Assembly (NCBI RefSeq): GCF_014650915.1
Contig: NZ_BMVW01000001.1
Coordinates: 744,001 to 808,000 of the forward strand
DNA length: 64,000 nucleotides
Reading direction: 5' to 3'
DNA from: Streptomyces poonensis
GTDB lineage: Bacteria; Actinomycetota; Actinomycetes; Streptomycetales; Streptomycetaceae
Positions 15,543 to 24,659 of this stretch are shown here, in pieces. The translations under genes and the position numbers were made by a program. Numbering within the stretch: position 1 is the stretch's first letter; every line of letters starts with the position of its first letter. The notes under the pieces were generated by a model that had not been told where the DNA came from, did no database searches, and saw only the letters and a list, made by a program, of their open reading frames with translations.

Positions 15543-17072
15543 TCAGCCGCGCAGCTCAGCCAGCAGGGTCGGATCCGGCTGGTAGACACCGACTCCGTAG
15601 GTGAGCAACGCCTCGTGCAGGCGGCGGAGTTCGCCGCGGGCGGTCTCGGTGTCGGGGAAGTAGAGGAACAGCGATGCGGTCACGGTCTCCCCGGTTCCGC
15701 TCGTCGCCCTGACCGTTCTCCCGTCGGCGGTCAGGTTGATCCTGAACTGGCCCGGCACCTTCCATTCGTAGCCCGGTGGTGGCGTCGCCAGAACGCGGTA
15801 CATGTGCGGCCGCACGCCCCGCCCTCGGACGGGCTTCACGGAGACGGTACCCAGGACCGCCCACTCACCGTGCCAGGCGCCCGCTTTCCCCATGAAACGT
15901 GACTGCAGCGTCAGACCGTCCGGCCCGGCCTCGACCGCGCTCTCCTCCGGTCTCCGCAGCATGGAGATCGCCGACGGCACGAAAACCAGACCGAGGATCA
16001 CAAAGGGGAGCATCGTCAGGATGGCGAGGCTCCCGGTCAGCGCCAGCAGCCCGCCGCCGCCGACGAGCACCGCCACCCCGGCCAGACAGCCGATGCCCCG
16101 CCCCCGAGCCCACCGGGTGTACGCCACCCGTACGGGCCGGCCGTCGCCCGGGGACCCGGAGGGCGCCCGCTCCGGCGCCGTTCGCGTCGCCGTGTCCGCG
16201 AGGGACCGCGTCTTCCCCGCCGGCGTCGCGCGTACCGTCGGCGTGGGTGTCCGCGGCCGTGGCGGCTCTGCTCCGCTCAGCCACTGCAGCAGTTCCCCCG
16301 CCGTCGGCCGGTCCTCCGGCCGTTTGGCCATGCACCGGGTCACCACGTCCCGGAGCAGCCCCGGGGGCAGCCCGTCCAGCCGGGGGACGTCGTGCACGAC
16401 GCGGTACAGGATCGCCGGGACCGAACCCTCCCCGAAGGGGCCCTCGCCGGTCGCCGCGTGGGCGAGTACGGAGCCGAGGGAGAAGATGTCGCTCGGCTCC
16501 CCGACCCGGCCGCCGCTCGCCTGCTCGGGCGACATGAACCCGGGCGTGCCGATGACGAGCCCCGTGGACGTCAGGGTCGACCCGCTCTCCATGGCCTTGG
16601 CGATGCCGAAGTCGATGACGCGGGGGCCGTCCTCGGTGACGAGGACGTTGGAGGGCTTCAGGTCACGGTGGACGAGCCCCGCGCGGTGGACCGACTGGAG
16701 GGCTTCGGCGAGTCCGGCGGCGAGCCGCAGCACGTCCGGTTCCGCCAGCGCGCCGTCCCGCTCGATCAGCCGGGCCAGGTCGGGGGCGTCGATGTAGTCG
16801 CTGGCGACCCAGGGCACGGCCGCGTCCGGGTCCGCGTCCACCACCGAGGCCGTCCAGAAGCCGCCGACCCGTCGCGCGGCCTCCACCTCCCGCCGGAAGC
16901 GCTCCCGGAACCCCGGCTCGGCCGCGATGTCGGCCCGTACGGCCTTGACGGCGACGCGCCGGCCGCCGGGCGACAGGCCGAGGAAGACCTGTCCCATCCC
17001 GCCCTCGCCGAGTTTCGCGGTCAGCCGGAAAGGGCCCAGTGTCCGCGGGTCGCCGGCCGTCAGCTCCTGCAC
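15543..17072 (-). CDS. Ser/Thr protein kinase (membrane, C-terminal beta domain)
   Basis: This 509-aa Hanks-type kinase has its kinase domain at about 12-275. The glycine loop is GEGGMGQV, the ATP lysine is K43 in VAVKAV, the catalytic loop is HRDLKPSNV and the metal motif is DFG. A Thr/Pro-rich linker is followed by two membrane helices (about 330-378) and a C-terminal beta-rich domain that may be distantly PH-like. GTG at 17072 has GGGGGAG 3-4 nt upstream. It diverges from a second kinase at 17272. Both share RRVGG and VVDADPDA motifs, so they arose by duplication. Signal and substrates are unknown. Confidence 0.93.
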   Translation of the reverse strand: MQELTAGDPRTLGPFRLTAKLGEGGMGQVFLGLSPGGRRVAVKAVRADIAAEPGFRERFRREVEAARRVGGFWTASVVDADPDAAVPWVASDYIDAPDLARLIERDGALAEPDVLRLAAGLAEALQSVHRAGLVHRDLKPSNVLVTEDGPRVIDFGIAKAMESGSTLTSTGLVIGTPGFMSPEQASGGRVGEPSDIFSLGSVLAHAATGEGPFGEGSVPAILYRVVHDVPRLDGLPPGLLRDVVTRCMAKRPEDRPTAGELLQWLSGAEPPRPRTPTPTVRATPAGKTRSLADTATRTAPERAPSGSPGDGRPVRVAYTRWARGRGIGCLAGVAVLVGGGGLLALTGSLAILTMLPFVILGLVFVPSAISMLRRPEESAVEAGPDGLTLQSRFMGKAGAWHGEWAVLGTVSVKPVRGRGVRPHMYRVLATPPPGYEWKVPGQFRINLTADGRTVRATSGTGETVTASLFLYFPDTETARGELRRLHEALLTYGVGVYQPDPTLLAELRG

Positions 17073-17271
17073 TTCTCCCCCTGTTGTCCAGTTGTCGCGC
17101 AACGGCGGAATCAATGTAATGGGAACTGGCGTGTGTGCAGAGGGGGTTGGGGCTCCGCGTGACCGAAGGACCGGAACCGTGCGGGCGTTCGGGTGCGTCA
17201 CGGAGGACACGGTGAGGCCGCGGGTGCGGACGTGGCGGTCCGGCCGACCGGTGGGACGAGGGGGACAGGAC

Positions 17272-19218
17272 ATGAGCGGGGGCGGAGGCACGGGCCACGG
17301 GAGAGCCGCGGATCCGGGCGGACGGGTGCGGCCGCGCGGGGCGGACGACCCCGAGTTCATCGGCCCGTACCGCGTCCTCGGACGGATCGGCTCCGGCGGC
17401 ATGGGCCGGATCCATGTCGCGCGCTCGCCCGGCGGGCGGCTCGTCGCGGTCAAGACGCTGCTCGCCGAAGGAGCGGTGAGTGACGCGGACCGCAGACGCT
17501 TCGCGCGGGAGGTGAGCCTCGCGCGGCGGGTCGGCGGCATCTGCACGGCGAACGTCGTCGACGCCGACCCGGACGCGGAACGGCCCTGGCTGGCCACCGA
17601 GTTCATTCCGGCGCCCTCGCTCGACGACCTGGTGCGCGGCTGCGGCCCGCTGCCGCCCGACGCGGTGCCCTGGGTGGCCGCCGGGGCGGCGGAGGCGCTG
17701 CTCACCCTGCACGAGGCGGGCGTGGTCCACCGGGACGTCAAGCCGGGCAACATCCTGCTGCCCCCGGACGGCCCCCGCGTGATCGACTTCGGTATCTCGC
17801 ACGCCGTCGACATCACCCGCACCACGCTCACCCTGGGCACGATCGCCTACACCTCGCCCGAGCAGGCCCGGGGCGAGGCGTCGACGGCCGCGTCCGACGT
17901 CTACTCCCTCGGCGCGACCCTCTTCCACCTCGCCACCGGACGGCCCCCGTACCGGGACACCGGCGACACCCTGCGCCTGCTCGCCCAGGTCTCGCGCGGG
18001 GAGCTCGACCTCGACGGGCTGCCGGCCGCGCTGTCGCCGCTGGTCACGGAGTGCCTGCGCGACGACCCGGCACGGCGGCCCGGCCCCGGCGAACTCCTCG
18101 ACGAGCTGGCCCCGGCGGTCTCCGCCCGGCAGGGCACGTCCGGCGGCGCGGGCTGGCTGCCACCGGAGTGGCTGCGGCTCATCGAGGGGTACGAGGCGGA
18201 GGGGCGCGGCCTGCGGGAAGGGCACCCGCGGCCCCGGCCGCAGCAGGCGCGGCGGCCGGGGCCCGAGGCGAGTCCTCCGGACCCCCGCGCCGCTCTCGCC
18301 CAGGACAGCGGCGCAAGCCCGAACAGCACGCCGACGCAGGATCTGCGGACGCGTCCCGTTCCCGAGCCGGGCGTGACCCGCCCCTACACCCGGGCGCGTC
18401 CTGCGGCGTCGTCCTCCAGCGCGGCCACCGGCACCGGTGCCGACGCCGGTGCCCGGGAACGTTCCGGGCCTCGCGCCACGGCAGGGGAGACGGGCAGCCG
18501 GCCCCGGGCCCAGTCACGCCCTCCCCGGGCCGGCGTCCGCGCCCACTCCGCCACGCTCCGGCCCGCCCCGGCCCCCGTCCCGCCACCGGAGAAGAAGAAG
18601 TCCTCCAGCGGCTGGCTGGTGGTGCCGCTGATCTTCCTGGTCGTCATGTGGTACCTCAACACGCAGTCCCGAGACTCCAGCGGCCCGTCCACGGTGACGT
18701 CCGTGCCCACCAGGGCGTACGTCCCCGCTCCGGTGTCCTCGCCCACACCCGACGTGACCGCCCGGGCGTTCGCCGCCGTAGGCGCGGGGGACTGCCTCAA
18801 CGCCTACGGAACCGGTTACGTGGGCCAGTGGAGCACCGAACTGCCGGAGCGGGTCGACTGTTCCGCGGCGGAGGCCTTCGTCCGCGTGACGTCCGTCGAG
18901 ACATATGGTTCCGACTGTCCCAGCTCGGACGGCCGCGGCTACTGGGCCGCCTCCGGTCACGGCACCGTGCTGTGCCTGGAACGCCAGTTCCGCGTCGGCC
19001 AGTGCTTCCCCGCCGAGGGCGCGGCGAACAACGGCGTCCGGGCCAGCCTGCTGCGGGTGTGGAACTGCGGGGCGGACACGGTGCCGGCCGGGCACAAGTA
19101 CGTCATGCAGATCACCGCCATCCACAAGGGCCCGGACGGCCGGTGCGCGGTGAACGCCCGCTACTACACGTGGTCCGTGTACGGCGGGGAGGCGTACTTG
19201 TGCGTGGTCATCGTGTGA
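17272..19218 (+). CDS. Transmembrane Ser/Thr protein kinase with extracellular Cys-rich sensor
   Basis: This 648-aa protein has a Hanks-type kinase domain (about 25-285) with GSGGMGRI, VAVKTLL, HRDVKPGNIL and DFG. It is followed by a long Pro/Ala/Arg-rich linker, a single membrane helix (GWLVVPLIFLVVMWYL) and an outside domain of about 180 residues with several cysteines, likely disulfide-bonded. No PASTA repeats are present, so the ligand differs from that of PknB-type kinases. ATG at 17272 is preceded by GGGGGACAGGA. It lies back to back with one kinase and convergent with a third. Confidence 0.94.
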   Translation: MSGGGGTGHGRAADPGGRVRPRGADDPEFIGPYRVLGRIGSGGMGRIHVARSPGGRLVAVKTLLAEGAVSDADRRRFAREVSLARRVGGICTANVVDADPDAERPWLATEFIPAPSLDDLVRGCGPLPPDAVPWVAAGAAEALLTLHEAGVVHRDVKPGNILLPPDGPRVIDFGISHAVDITRTTLTLGTIAYTSPEQARGEASTAASDVYSLGATLFHLATGRPPYRDTGDTLRLLAQVSRGELDLDGLPAALSPLVTECLRDDPARRPGPGELLDELAPAVSARQGTSGGAGWLPPEWLRLIEGYEAEGRGLREGHPRPRPQQARRPGPEASPPDPRAALAQDSGASPNSTPTQDLRTRPVPEPGVTRPYTRARPAASSSSAATGTGADAGARERSGPRATAGETGSRPRAQSRPPRAGVRAHSATLRPAPAPVPPPEKKKSSSGWLVVPLIFLVVMWYLNTQSRDSSGPSTVTSVPTRAYVPAPVSSPTPDVTARAFAAVGAGDCLNAYGTGYVGQWSTELPERVDCSAAEAFVRVTSVETYGSDCPSSDGRGYWAASGHGTVLCLERQFRVGQCFPAEGAANNGVRASLLRVWNCGADTVPAGHKYVMQITAIHKGPDGRCAVNARYYTWSVYGGEAYLCVVIV

Positions 19219-19249
19219 GCCGGGCCCGCCGCCCGGAGCCCGCGCACGG

Positions 19250-20452
19250 CTATGCGTCGAGGTAGCGGTCGAGGACGCGGTCCAGCTGGGCGAGCCACTC
19301 GTCGCGGGTGCGCCGGCCGGGGGCGCGGAGGCTTACGGAGTACTCCTCCTCCCCGTACAGCCGCACGGTCACGTGGAGGCTCCGGCCGAGCCCCGGCACG
19401 GACGACTTCACCAGGGCGATCTCCGCCCAGGAGAAGTGGGCCTCCACCTCGCCCGTCCGGAGTGTGACGCCGTTCGCGTCCACCACGACGACGTTGCGCG
19501 CGTCGCCCAGGGTGACGGTGCCCGAGGTGTCGGCGTGGGCGCGGAGCCGCGCCCGGGCTTCCGCACTGTCGCGGAGCCGCGACAGTGCGGAGGCCCGGGC
19601 CGCCGACGCGGAGGCCGGTTCCTGCGGCACCCGCAGCGTCGGCGAGTACCCGACCGGCCCGGCCGGTGGCGCGGACCCCGTCAGCAGGTCGAGGAGCTTT
19701 CCCGGCGTCGGCCGGTCCGCCGGGGCCTTGGCGAGGCAGGCCGCCACCGCGTCCCGCAGCCCGGCGGGCAGAGCCGTGACGTCCGCCTCCTCGTGCACCG
19801 ACCGGTACATCAGCGCCATGGGGGTGCCGTCCCCGAACGGGCGCCCGCCCGCCGCCGCGACGAGCACCGCGCCGAGCGCGAAGACGTCGGCGGCGCCGGT
19901 GACGTCCTCGCCGACCGCCTGTTCGGGGGCGAGGAATCCCGGCGTGCCGAAGGCGTGTCCGGTGGCCGTCAGCCGGGTGTTCTCCACGGCTCTCGCGATG
20001 CCGAAGTCGAGGACGCGGGGGCCGTCCGCGGCCATGATGACGTTGCCCGGCTTCAGATCGCGGTGGACCAGCCCGCAGGCGTGGATGGCCTCCAGGGCCT
20101 CGGCGAGCGCCGCTCCGAGCTGCCGCAGCCCCGTCTCCCCCATCGGCCCGTCCGCGTCCAGCCGGGCGGCGAGGGTGGGACCGGGGACGTACGCGGTGGC
20201 CAGCCAGGGCGGCGTGCCGTCGGGGTCGGCGTCGACGACCGGCGCCGTGTGGAAGCCGCCGACCCTGCGCGCCGCCTCGATCTCCGCGCGGAAGCGGGCA
20301 CGGAAGGCGGGATCGGCCGCGAGTTCGGGCCGGGCCACTTTCACGGCGACCGGTCGGCCGGCCCGCGACCGGGCCAGGTAGACGGTGCCCATGCCACCCG
20401 ATCCGAGCTCGCGCTCGACGGCGTACGGACCGATCCGCGGCATGACGGTCAC
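19250..20452 (-). CDS. Ser/Thr protein kinase with C-terminal PH-like domain
   Basis: This 400-aa cytoplasmic kinase has GSGGMGTV, VAVKVARPEL, HRDLKPGNV and DFG motifs (kinase domain about 5-265). It has no membrane helix. The C-terminal 80 residues form the local PH-like module (VVVVDANGVTL, FSWAEIALV, RDEWLAQLDRVLDRYLD). GTG at 20452 was preferred over ATG at 20443 because GGGAGG lies 5 nt upstream of the GTG. It shares ARRVGG-TA-VVDADPD with the two kinases before it. The module may recruit partners or substrates, for example the matching stand-alone proteins nearby (inference). Confidence 0.93.
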   Translation of the reverse strand: MTVMPRIGPYAVERELGSGGMGTVYLARSRAGRPVAVKVARPELAADPAFRARFRAEIEAARRVGGFHTAPVVDADPDGTPPWLATAYVPGPTLAARLDADGPMGETGLRQLGAALAEALEAIHACGLVHRDLKPGNVIMAADGPRVLDFGIARAVENTRLTATGHAFGTPGFLAPEQAVGEDVTGAADVFALGAVLVAAAGGRPFGDGTPMALMYRSVHEEADVTALPAGLRDAVAACLAKAPADRPTPGKLLDLLTGSAPPAGPVGYSPTLRVPQEPASASAARASALSRLRDSAEARARLRAHADTSGTVTLGDARNVVVVDANGVTLRTGEVEAHFSWAEIALVKSSVPGLGRSLHVTVRLYGEEEYSVSLRAPGRRTRDEWLAQLDRVLDRYLDA

Positions 20453-20569
20453 GACGTCCTCCCCCGTGCCTCCCGAGTCTCCTCGCCGGGAGGCGCCCAC
20501 AGTATGGCCGAGTCACGCACGATCGGGCCATGACAAAGGGCCACCACCACGGGGGCCGGCACCGGCCTC

Positions 20570-22057
20570 CTAGACGAACAGGCTCAGCACCGCCGCCACC
20601 ACGAACCCCGCCACCGACAGCACCGACTCCAGCACCGTCCAGGACTTCAGGGTGTCGCGCTCGCTGATGCCGAAGTACTTGGCCACCATCCAGAAGCCGC
20701 CGTCGTTGACGTGCGAGGCGAAGATGGAGCCCGCCGAGATGGCCATGATGACCAGGGCGATGAAGGCCTGGGAGTGGTCGCCCTCGGACAGCAGCGGGGC
20801 CACGATGCCGGCCGTCGTGACGATGGCGACCGTCGCCGAGCCCTGGGCGACCCGGAGGACCAGCGAGATCAGGTACGCCAGGACGATCACCGGCAGGCCG
20901 ACGTCGTTGAAGGTGTCCGAGAGGGCCTGGGCGATGCCGCTGCCCTTGAGGACCGCGCCGAAGACGCCGCCCGCGCCGACGACGAGCAGGATGTTGCCGA
21001 CCGGCTTGAGGGACGAGGTGGACACGGTCTCCAGGGACTTGCGGGACCAGCCGCGGCGGATACCGAGCAGGTAGTATGCGAGGAACAGCGCCAGGGTCAG
21101 CGCCACGAAGGGGTTGCCGAAGAACTCGATGACCGAGCGGCCCGTGGACGGGTCCAGCGCGATGGAGGAGAACGTCGCGGCGAGGATCAGGACCAGCGGC
21201 GTACCGATGATGGCGAGGACCGTGCCGAGCGGCACCGGCTTCTCCTGCGGCTCGACCCCGGACGCCCGCTGCTCGTCCACGACCGCCTGCTTGGCCTCGG
21301 CGGCCGCCTCCACCATGTCCTGCGGTACGGCGACGAAGATCCGCTTGCCGATCCAGGCCGAGTAGGCCCAGGCCGCCAGGACCGCGGGGACACCGCAGAC
21401 GACGCCCATGAGGATGACCCAGCCGAGGTCCACGTGCAGCAGGCCGGCCGCGGCGACCGGGCCGGGGTGCGGGGGCAGGAAGGCGTGGGTGACGGACAGG
21501 CCCGCGAGCAGCGGCATGCAGTACAGCAGGATCGACTTGCCGGAGCGCTTGGCGGCGGCGTACACGATGGGCGCCAGGACGAAGATGCCGACGTCGAAGA
21601 AGACCGGGATGCCGAAGATCAGGCCGGTCAGGCCCATGGCCAGGGGCGCCCGCTTCTCGCCGAACAGGCCGAGCAGCCGGGAGGCCAGTACCTGGGCTCC
21701 GCCGCTGACCTCGAGGATCGCACCGAGCATCGTACCCAGGCCGATGATGATGGCGACGTGGCCGAGGATGCCGCCCATGCCCGACTCGATGGTGGAGACG
21801 GCGTCGGAGCGCTGGACGGTGCCGAAGAGTTCGGTGACGGACAGGCCGGCCGCGAGGCCCACGGCTATGGAGACCGCGAGGAGGGCCACGAAGGGCTGGA
21901 GTCTGACCTTGATGATCAGGACGAGGAGAAGGACGATGCCGAGCGCCGCGACGGTGAGCAGGCCCGCGGTGCCGTCGATGAGGGCGAGCAGGCCGCCGGT
22001 GTGGGGTGGGGCCTCGGCGGGTGCGGAAGCGGCGAGCGGGTAGGACAGATGGGACAT
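20570..22057 (-). CDS. GntP/DsdX-family permease
   Basis: This 495-aa permease has about 12-13 membrane helices and the GntP-family pattern (GHVAIIIGLGTMLGAILEVS, FDVGIFVLAPIVYAAA, FASHVNDGGFWMVAKYFG). The family carries gluconate, related sugar acids, or D-serine (DsdX). Next to a D-serine dehydratase-like gene and RidA, D-serine or another D-amino acid is plausible. Next to a KDG-kinase-like gene, a sugar acid is equally plausible. ATG at 22057 has AGAGGA about 8 nt upstream. It is the last gene of a four-gene minus-strand cluster led by the kinase at 24521. Confidence 0.9.
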   Translation of the reverse strand: MSHLSYPLAASAPAEAPPHTGGLLALIDGTAGLLTVAALGIVLLLVLIIKVRLQPFVALLAVSIAVGLAAGLSVTELFGTVQRSDAVSTIESGMGGILGHVAIIIGLGTMLGAILEVSGGAQVLASRLLGLFGEKRAPLAMGLTGLIFGIPVFFDVGIFVLAPIVYAAAKRSGKSILLYCMPLLAGLSVTHAFLPPHPGPVAAAGLLHVDLGWVILMGVVCGVPAVLAAWAYSAWIGKRIFVAVPQDMVEAAAEAKQAVVDEQRASGVEPQEKPVPLGTVLAIIGTPLVLILAATFSSIALDPSTGRSVIEFFGNPFVALTLALFLAYYLLGIRRGWSRKSLETVSTSSLKPVGNILLVVGAGGVFGAVLKGSGIAQALSDTFNDVGLPVIVLAYLISLVLRVAQGSATVAIVTTAGIVAPLLSEGDHSQAFIALVIMAISAGSIFASHVNDGGFWMVAKYFGISERDTLKSWTVLESVLSVAGFVVAAVLSLFV

Positions 22058-22181
22058 ACGGGGGTCCTCTGCGTGGATACATACAGCTTTCGGGCAGGGA
22101 GGAGCGCGGCACGGCGCCCCGTGGGGTGCGCGGGGTGCCGTGCCGTGTACTGCGTGCGGGTGTGGGGGGACCGTCAGCGCG

Positions 22182-22592
22182 TCAGCCGAGTACGGCCAGC
22201 GCGTCGATCTCGATGAGGAGGCCCGCGGGCAGGCCCACGTAGACGGTGGTGCGGGCGGCGGGCGGAGCCGTGAGGTGCTGCTCCTCGAAGTACTGGTTGT
22301 AGATCGAGTTCATCTCGGCGAAGTGGTCGACGTCCGTGAGGTAGACGCGGATCATCATCACGTCGTCCCAGGTCGCGCCGCCCTCTTCGAGGATCGCCTT
22401 GACGTTGGCGAGGGTCTGGAGGGTCTGCTCGCGCAGGGTCGGGCCGACGGGCGTCGGGGGCTTGCCCTCCTCGGCCGGTGCGAAGCCGACCTGCCCGGCG
22501 ACCTGGAGGATGTTGCCCTTCTTCACGCCGTGCGAGAACTTCGCGGGCGGGGTGGTGTGCGTCTTCGGGGTGAGGGCGGTCTTGTCGGTCAT
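22182..22592 (-). CDS. RidA-family enamine/imine deaminase
   Basis: This 136-aa YjgF/YER057c/UK114 protein shows the hallmark region VYLTDVDHFAEMNSIYNQYF and the terminal segment PPAARTTVYVGLPAGLLIEI, including the conserved Arg that binds the carboxylate. RidA hydrolyses reactive 2-aminoacrylate and other imines made by PLP-dependent dehydratases. That fits the D-serine dehydratase-like enzyme across the divergent promoter. It lies 46 nt after the IclR gene, in a region holding three copies of a 12-nt tandem repeat. Confidence 0.93.
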   Translation of the reverse strand: MTDKTALTPKTHTTPPAKFSHGVKKGNILQVAGQVGFAPAEEGKPPTPVGPTLREQTLQTLANVKAILEEGGATWDDVMMIRVYLTDVDHFAEMNSIYNQYFEEQHLTAPPAARTTVYVGLPAGLLIEIDALAVLG

Positions 22593-22608
22593 GCGCTGTC
22601 CTTCATAC

Positions 22609-22644
22609 GGTCTTTCACGCGGTCTTTCACGAGGTCTTTCACAC
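22609..22644. repeat. Three 12-nt tandem repeats
   Basis: The unit GGTCTTTCACGC occurs three times in a row (22609-22620, 22621-22632, 22633-22644) with changes only in the last two bases. The last unit contains the iclR stop codon. The rest lies between iclR and ridA. It is probably a replication-slippage repeat. Confidence 0.85.
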
Positions 22645-23400
22645 GGTGTCCGGTGCCGGTGTCCTGCCTGAGTACTCCCGGCTGACGGCGTCGGCGGTGC
22701 GGCGCACCGACGGGAGGAGGGTGAGGAGTTCGTCGGCGGTGACGACGACGTTCGGCGCGGAGACCGACATCGCGGCGACCACCCGGCCGTCGGTGCCGCG
22801 GATGGGGGCGGCGACACAGTTGATGGACTCCTCGTGGCCGCCGAGATCGGTGGCCCAGCCCTGTTCGCGCACCTTCGCCAGCTCCTTGAGGAAGGCGGGG
22901 GCGTTGGGCGTCGAACGGGACGTGTACGTGGGGTAGTCGAGCTTCTCCGCGACGGCGCGGCGCTCGGCCTCGGGCAGATCGGCGAGCAGCAGCTTGGCCA
23001 CGGCGGCGACCGTGATGGCGACGGGCTTGCCGATCCGCGAGTACATGCGGACCGGGTAGCGGCTCTCCACCTTGTCGATGTAGAGCACCTCGTTCTCCTC
23101 GTACACGGCGAGGTGGACGGTGTGCCCGCACTCCTCGTTGAGGCGTACCAGGTGGGGGTGGGCGATCTCGCGGACGTCCAGGTTCTCCACGGCCTCCTGG
23201 GCGAGGGCGAAGAGCCGGGCGCCGAGACGGTAGCGCTGGTCGGACTGGCGGTAGACGAAGCCGTGCTCGTGCAGGGTGCGCAGCAGCCGCAGGGCCGTGG
23301 ACTTGTGGACGCCGAGCCGGTCGGCGACCTGGCCGAGGTCGGCGGGCCCTTCGGCGAGCAGCGGCAGGATGCTCAGCGCGCGGTCGACGGTCTGGCTCAT
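22639..23400 (-). CDS. IclR-family transcription regulator
   Basis: This 253-aa regulator has an N-terminal winged helix (about 5-65, with QVADRLGVHKSTALRLLRTL) and the IclR effector domain (about 80-240), containing INCVAAPIRGTDGRVVAAMSVS. ATG at 23400 overlaps the kinase stop by 4 nt (ATGA), so it is translationally coupled. GAGGAGG lies about 10 nt upstream inside the kinase gene. It probably controls its own cluster and the divergent D-amino-acid genes through the palindrome at 24620-24640. The effector may be KDG or a D-amino-acid product. Confidence 0.93.
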   Translation of the reverse strand: MSQTVDRALSILPLLAEGPADLGQVADRLGVHKSTALRLLRTLHEHGFVYRQSDQRYRLGARLFALAQEAVENLDVREIAHPHLVRLNEECGHTVHLAVYEENEVLYIDKVESRYPVRMYSRIGKPVAITVAAVAKLLLADLPEAERRAVAEKLDYPTYTSRSTPNAPAFLKELAKVREQGWATDLGGHEESINCVAAPIRGTDGRVVAAMSVSAPNVVVTADELLTLLPSVRRTADAVSREYSGRTPAPDTV

Positions 23401-24521
23401 GGGATGCGTACCTCCTCCTCGGCCCGTACGACGGCTTCGTCGACGGCTTGCGTCCAGCCGGGGCCGAGTCGCAGTCTCCCCCACGCCGCGTCGTCCAGGG
23501 CGGCCAGGCGGTCGGCGTGGTCGCGGGTGGGAGGGGTGCCGAGGTCGCCGGGGACGGTCAGGGCGGAGGCGGCCATGAGGTGGCCGTGCCGGAGCCGGTC
23601 CCGGACGGGCAGCCCGCGCAGGGTGGCGGAGAGGAACCCGGCGGCGAAGGCGTCACCGGCCCCCACGGCGGCGACGACGTCGACGTTCAGGGCGGGGACG
23701 GCGGTGGCGGTGCCCATGGCGTCCTCGCACAGGCCTCCGGTTCCCTCGGTGTTCTTGTCGAACACCGTCGCCCCGCCCCGGCCCTGCTTGATGACGAGGA
23801 CGTCCGGCTCGGGGAGGGCGTTCCCGATCGCCCGCGCGCCGTGCAGTCCCCAGGCCTGCCGCGCCTCGTCGTCCCCGACGAACACGAGGTCGGCGCGGCG
23901 CGCCAGCTCCAGCAGCACCCGCGGCCCGTCCGGGTGACCGTGGTCGCGCCACAGCCCCGGGCGGTAGTTGACGTCGAAGGAGACGAGCGGGCGTCCGGGG
24001 CCGGGCTCCGTCAGCTTCCACAGCAGGTCCAGGCACTCCGCGGACAGCGCGGCGGTGATCCCGGTGAGGTGCAGTACGCGCCCCGCGCGGGCCGCCTCCA
24101 GGTCCACGCTGCCGACGGACATCGCCGACGCGGCCGACCCGGCCCGGTAGTACGCCACCTCGTGCGCGTCGGTCGCCCGGTCCCCGGCCGTGCGGAAGTA
24201 GACCCCCGTCGGCCGCTCCGGGTCCCGCCGCACCGCGCTCACGTCGACGCCGTACGACCCGATCCGCTCGACCAGATGGTCCCCGAAGCCGTCCGTGCCG
24301 ACCCGGCTCACCCACTTCACGCGGTGTCCGAGTCCGGCCAGTCCGCACGCCACGTTGGACTCCGCTCCCCCGATGCCGCGCTCGAAGGACGGGACGTCGG
24401 CGAGACGGCCCGGGCGGGTGGGCAGGAAGGTGACCATGGACTCGCCGAGCGTGACGACGTCCACCGCGTCGTCCACCACGTCGGGAGCGGCGCTGGGGGA
24501 TCCGTCGGCGTCGGCGGTCAC
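23397..24521 (-). CDS. PfkB-family sugar kinase (2-keto-3-deoxygluconate kinase-like)
   Basis: This 374-aa ribokinase-family enzyme has the substrate-side motif GGAESNVACGLAGLG, the KDG-kinase-like YYRAGSAASAMS and the C-terminal PfkB signature VGAGDAFAAGFLS with the catalytic Asp. It would phosphorylate 2-keto-3-deoxygluconate or a related keto-sugar acid. GTG at 24521 has GAGGAG 11 nt upstream. It is the first gene of the minus-strand cluster kinase-iclR-ridA-gntP and faces the D-serine dehydratase-like gene across 138 bp. No KDPG aldolase gene is seen in the window. Confidence 0.88.
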   Translation of the reverse strand: MTADADGSPSAAPDVVDDAVDVVTLGESMVTFLPTRPGRLADVPSFERGIGGAESNVACGLAGLGHRVKWVSRVGTDGFGDHLVERIGSYGVDVSAVRRDPERPTGVYFRTAGDRATDAHEVAYYRAGSAASAMSVGSVDLEAARAGRVLHLTGITAALSAECLDLLWKLTEPGPGRPLVSFDVNYRPGLWRDHGHPDGPRVLLELARRADLVFVGDDEARQAWGLHGARAIGNALPEPDVLVIKQGRGGATVFDKNTEGTGGLCEDAMGTATAVPALNVDVVAAVGAGDAFAAGFLSATLRGLPVRDRLRHGHLMAASALTVPGDLGTPPTRDHADRLAALDDAAWGRLRLGPGWTQAVDEAVVRAEEEVRIP

Positions 24522-24619
24522 GATGGTCGTAGCTCCTCTGCGTCGCGCACGGTCCTCGGCGGCTCCGTTGACCGGCGTTGGCCGAGATGTTAGACAGCAG
24601 TGAGCGACATACGCAATGA

Positions 24620-24640
24620 GTGTTGCAGGGAGTGCAACAC
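24620..24640. promoter_or_regulatory. Palindromic operator in the divergent D-amino-acid promoter
   Basis: GTGTTGCA (24620-24627) and TGCAACAC (24633-24640) are perfect 8-bp arms around GGGAG. It lies 19 nt before the start at 24660 and between divergent gene clusters that include an IclR regulator. Size and symmetry fit IclR-family operators. Binding by the local IclR is inferred. Confidence 0.7.
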
Positions 24641-24659
24641 GCCTGATCAGGGAGGCTCC

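Noticed and set aside
22609..22644. Possible CRISPR-like repeat
   Set aside because: Three directly adjacent 12-nt units without spacers and without cas genes; a slippage repeat.
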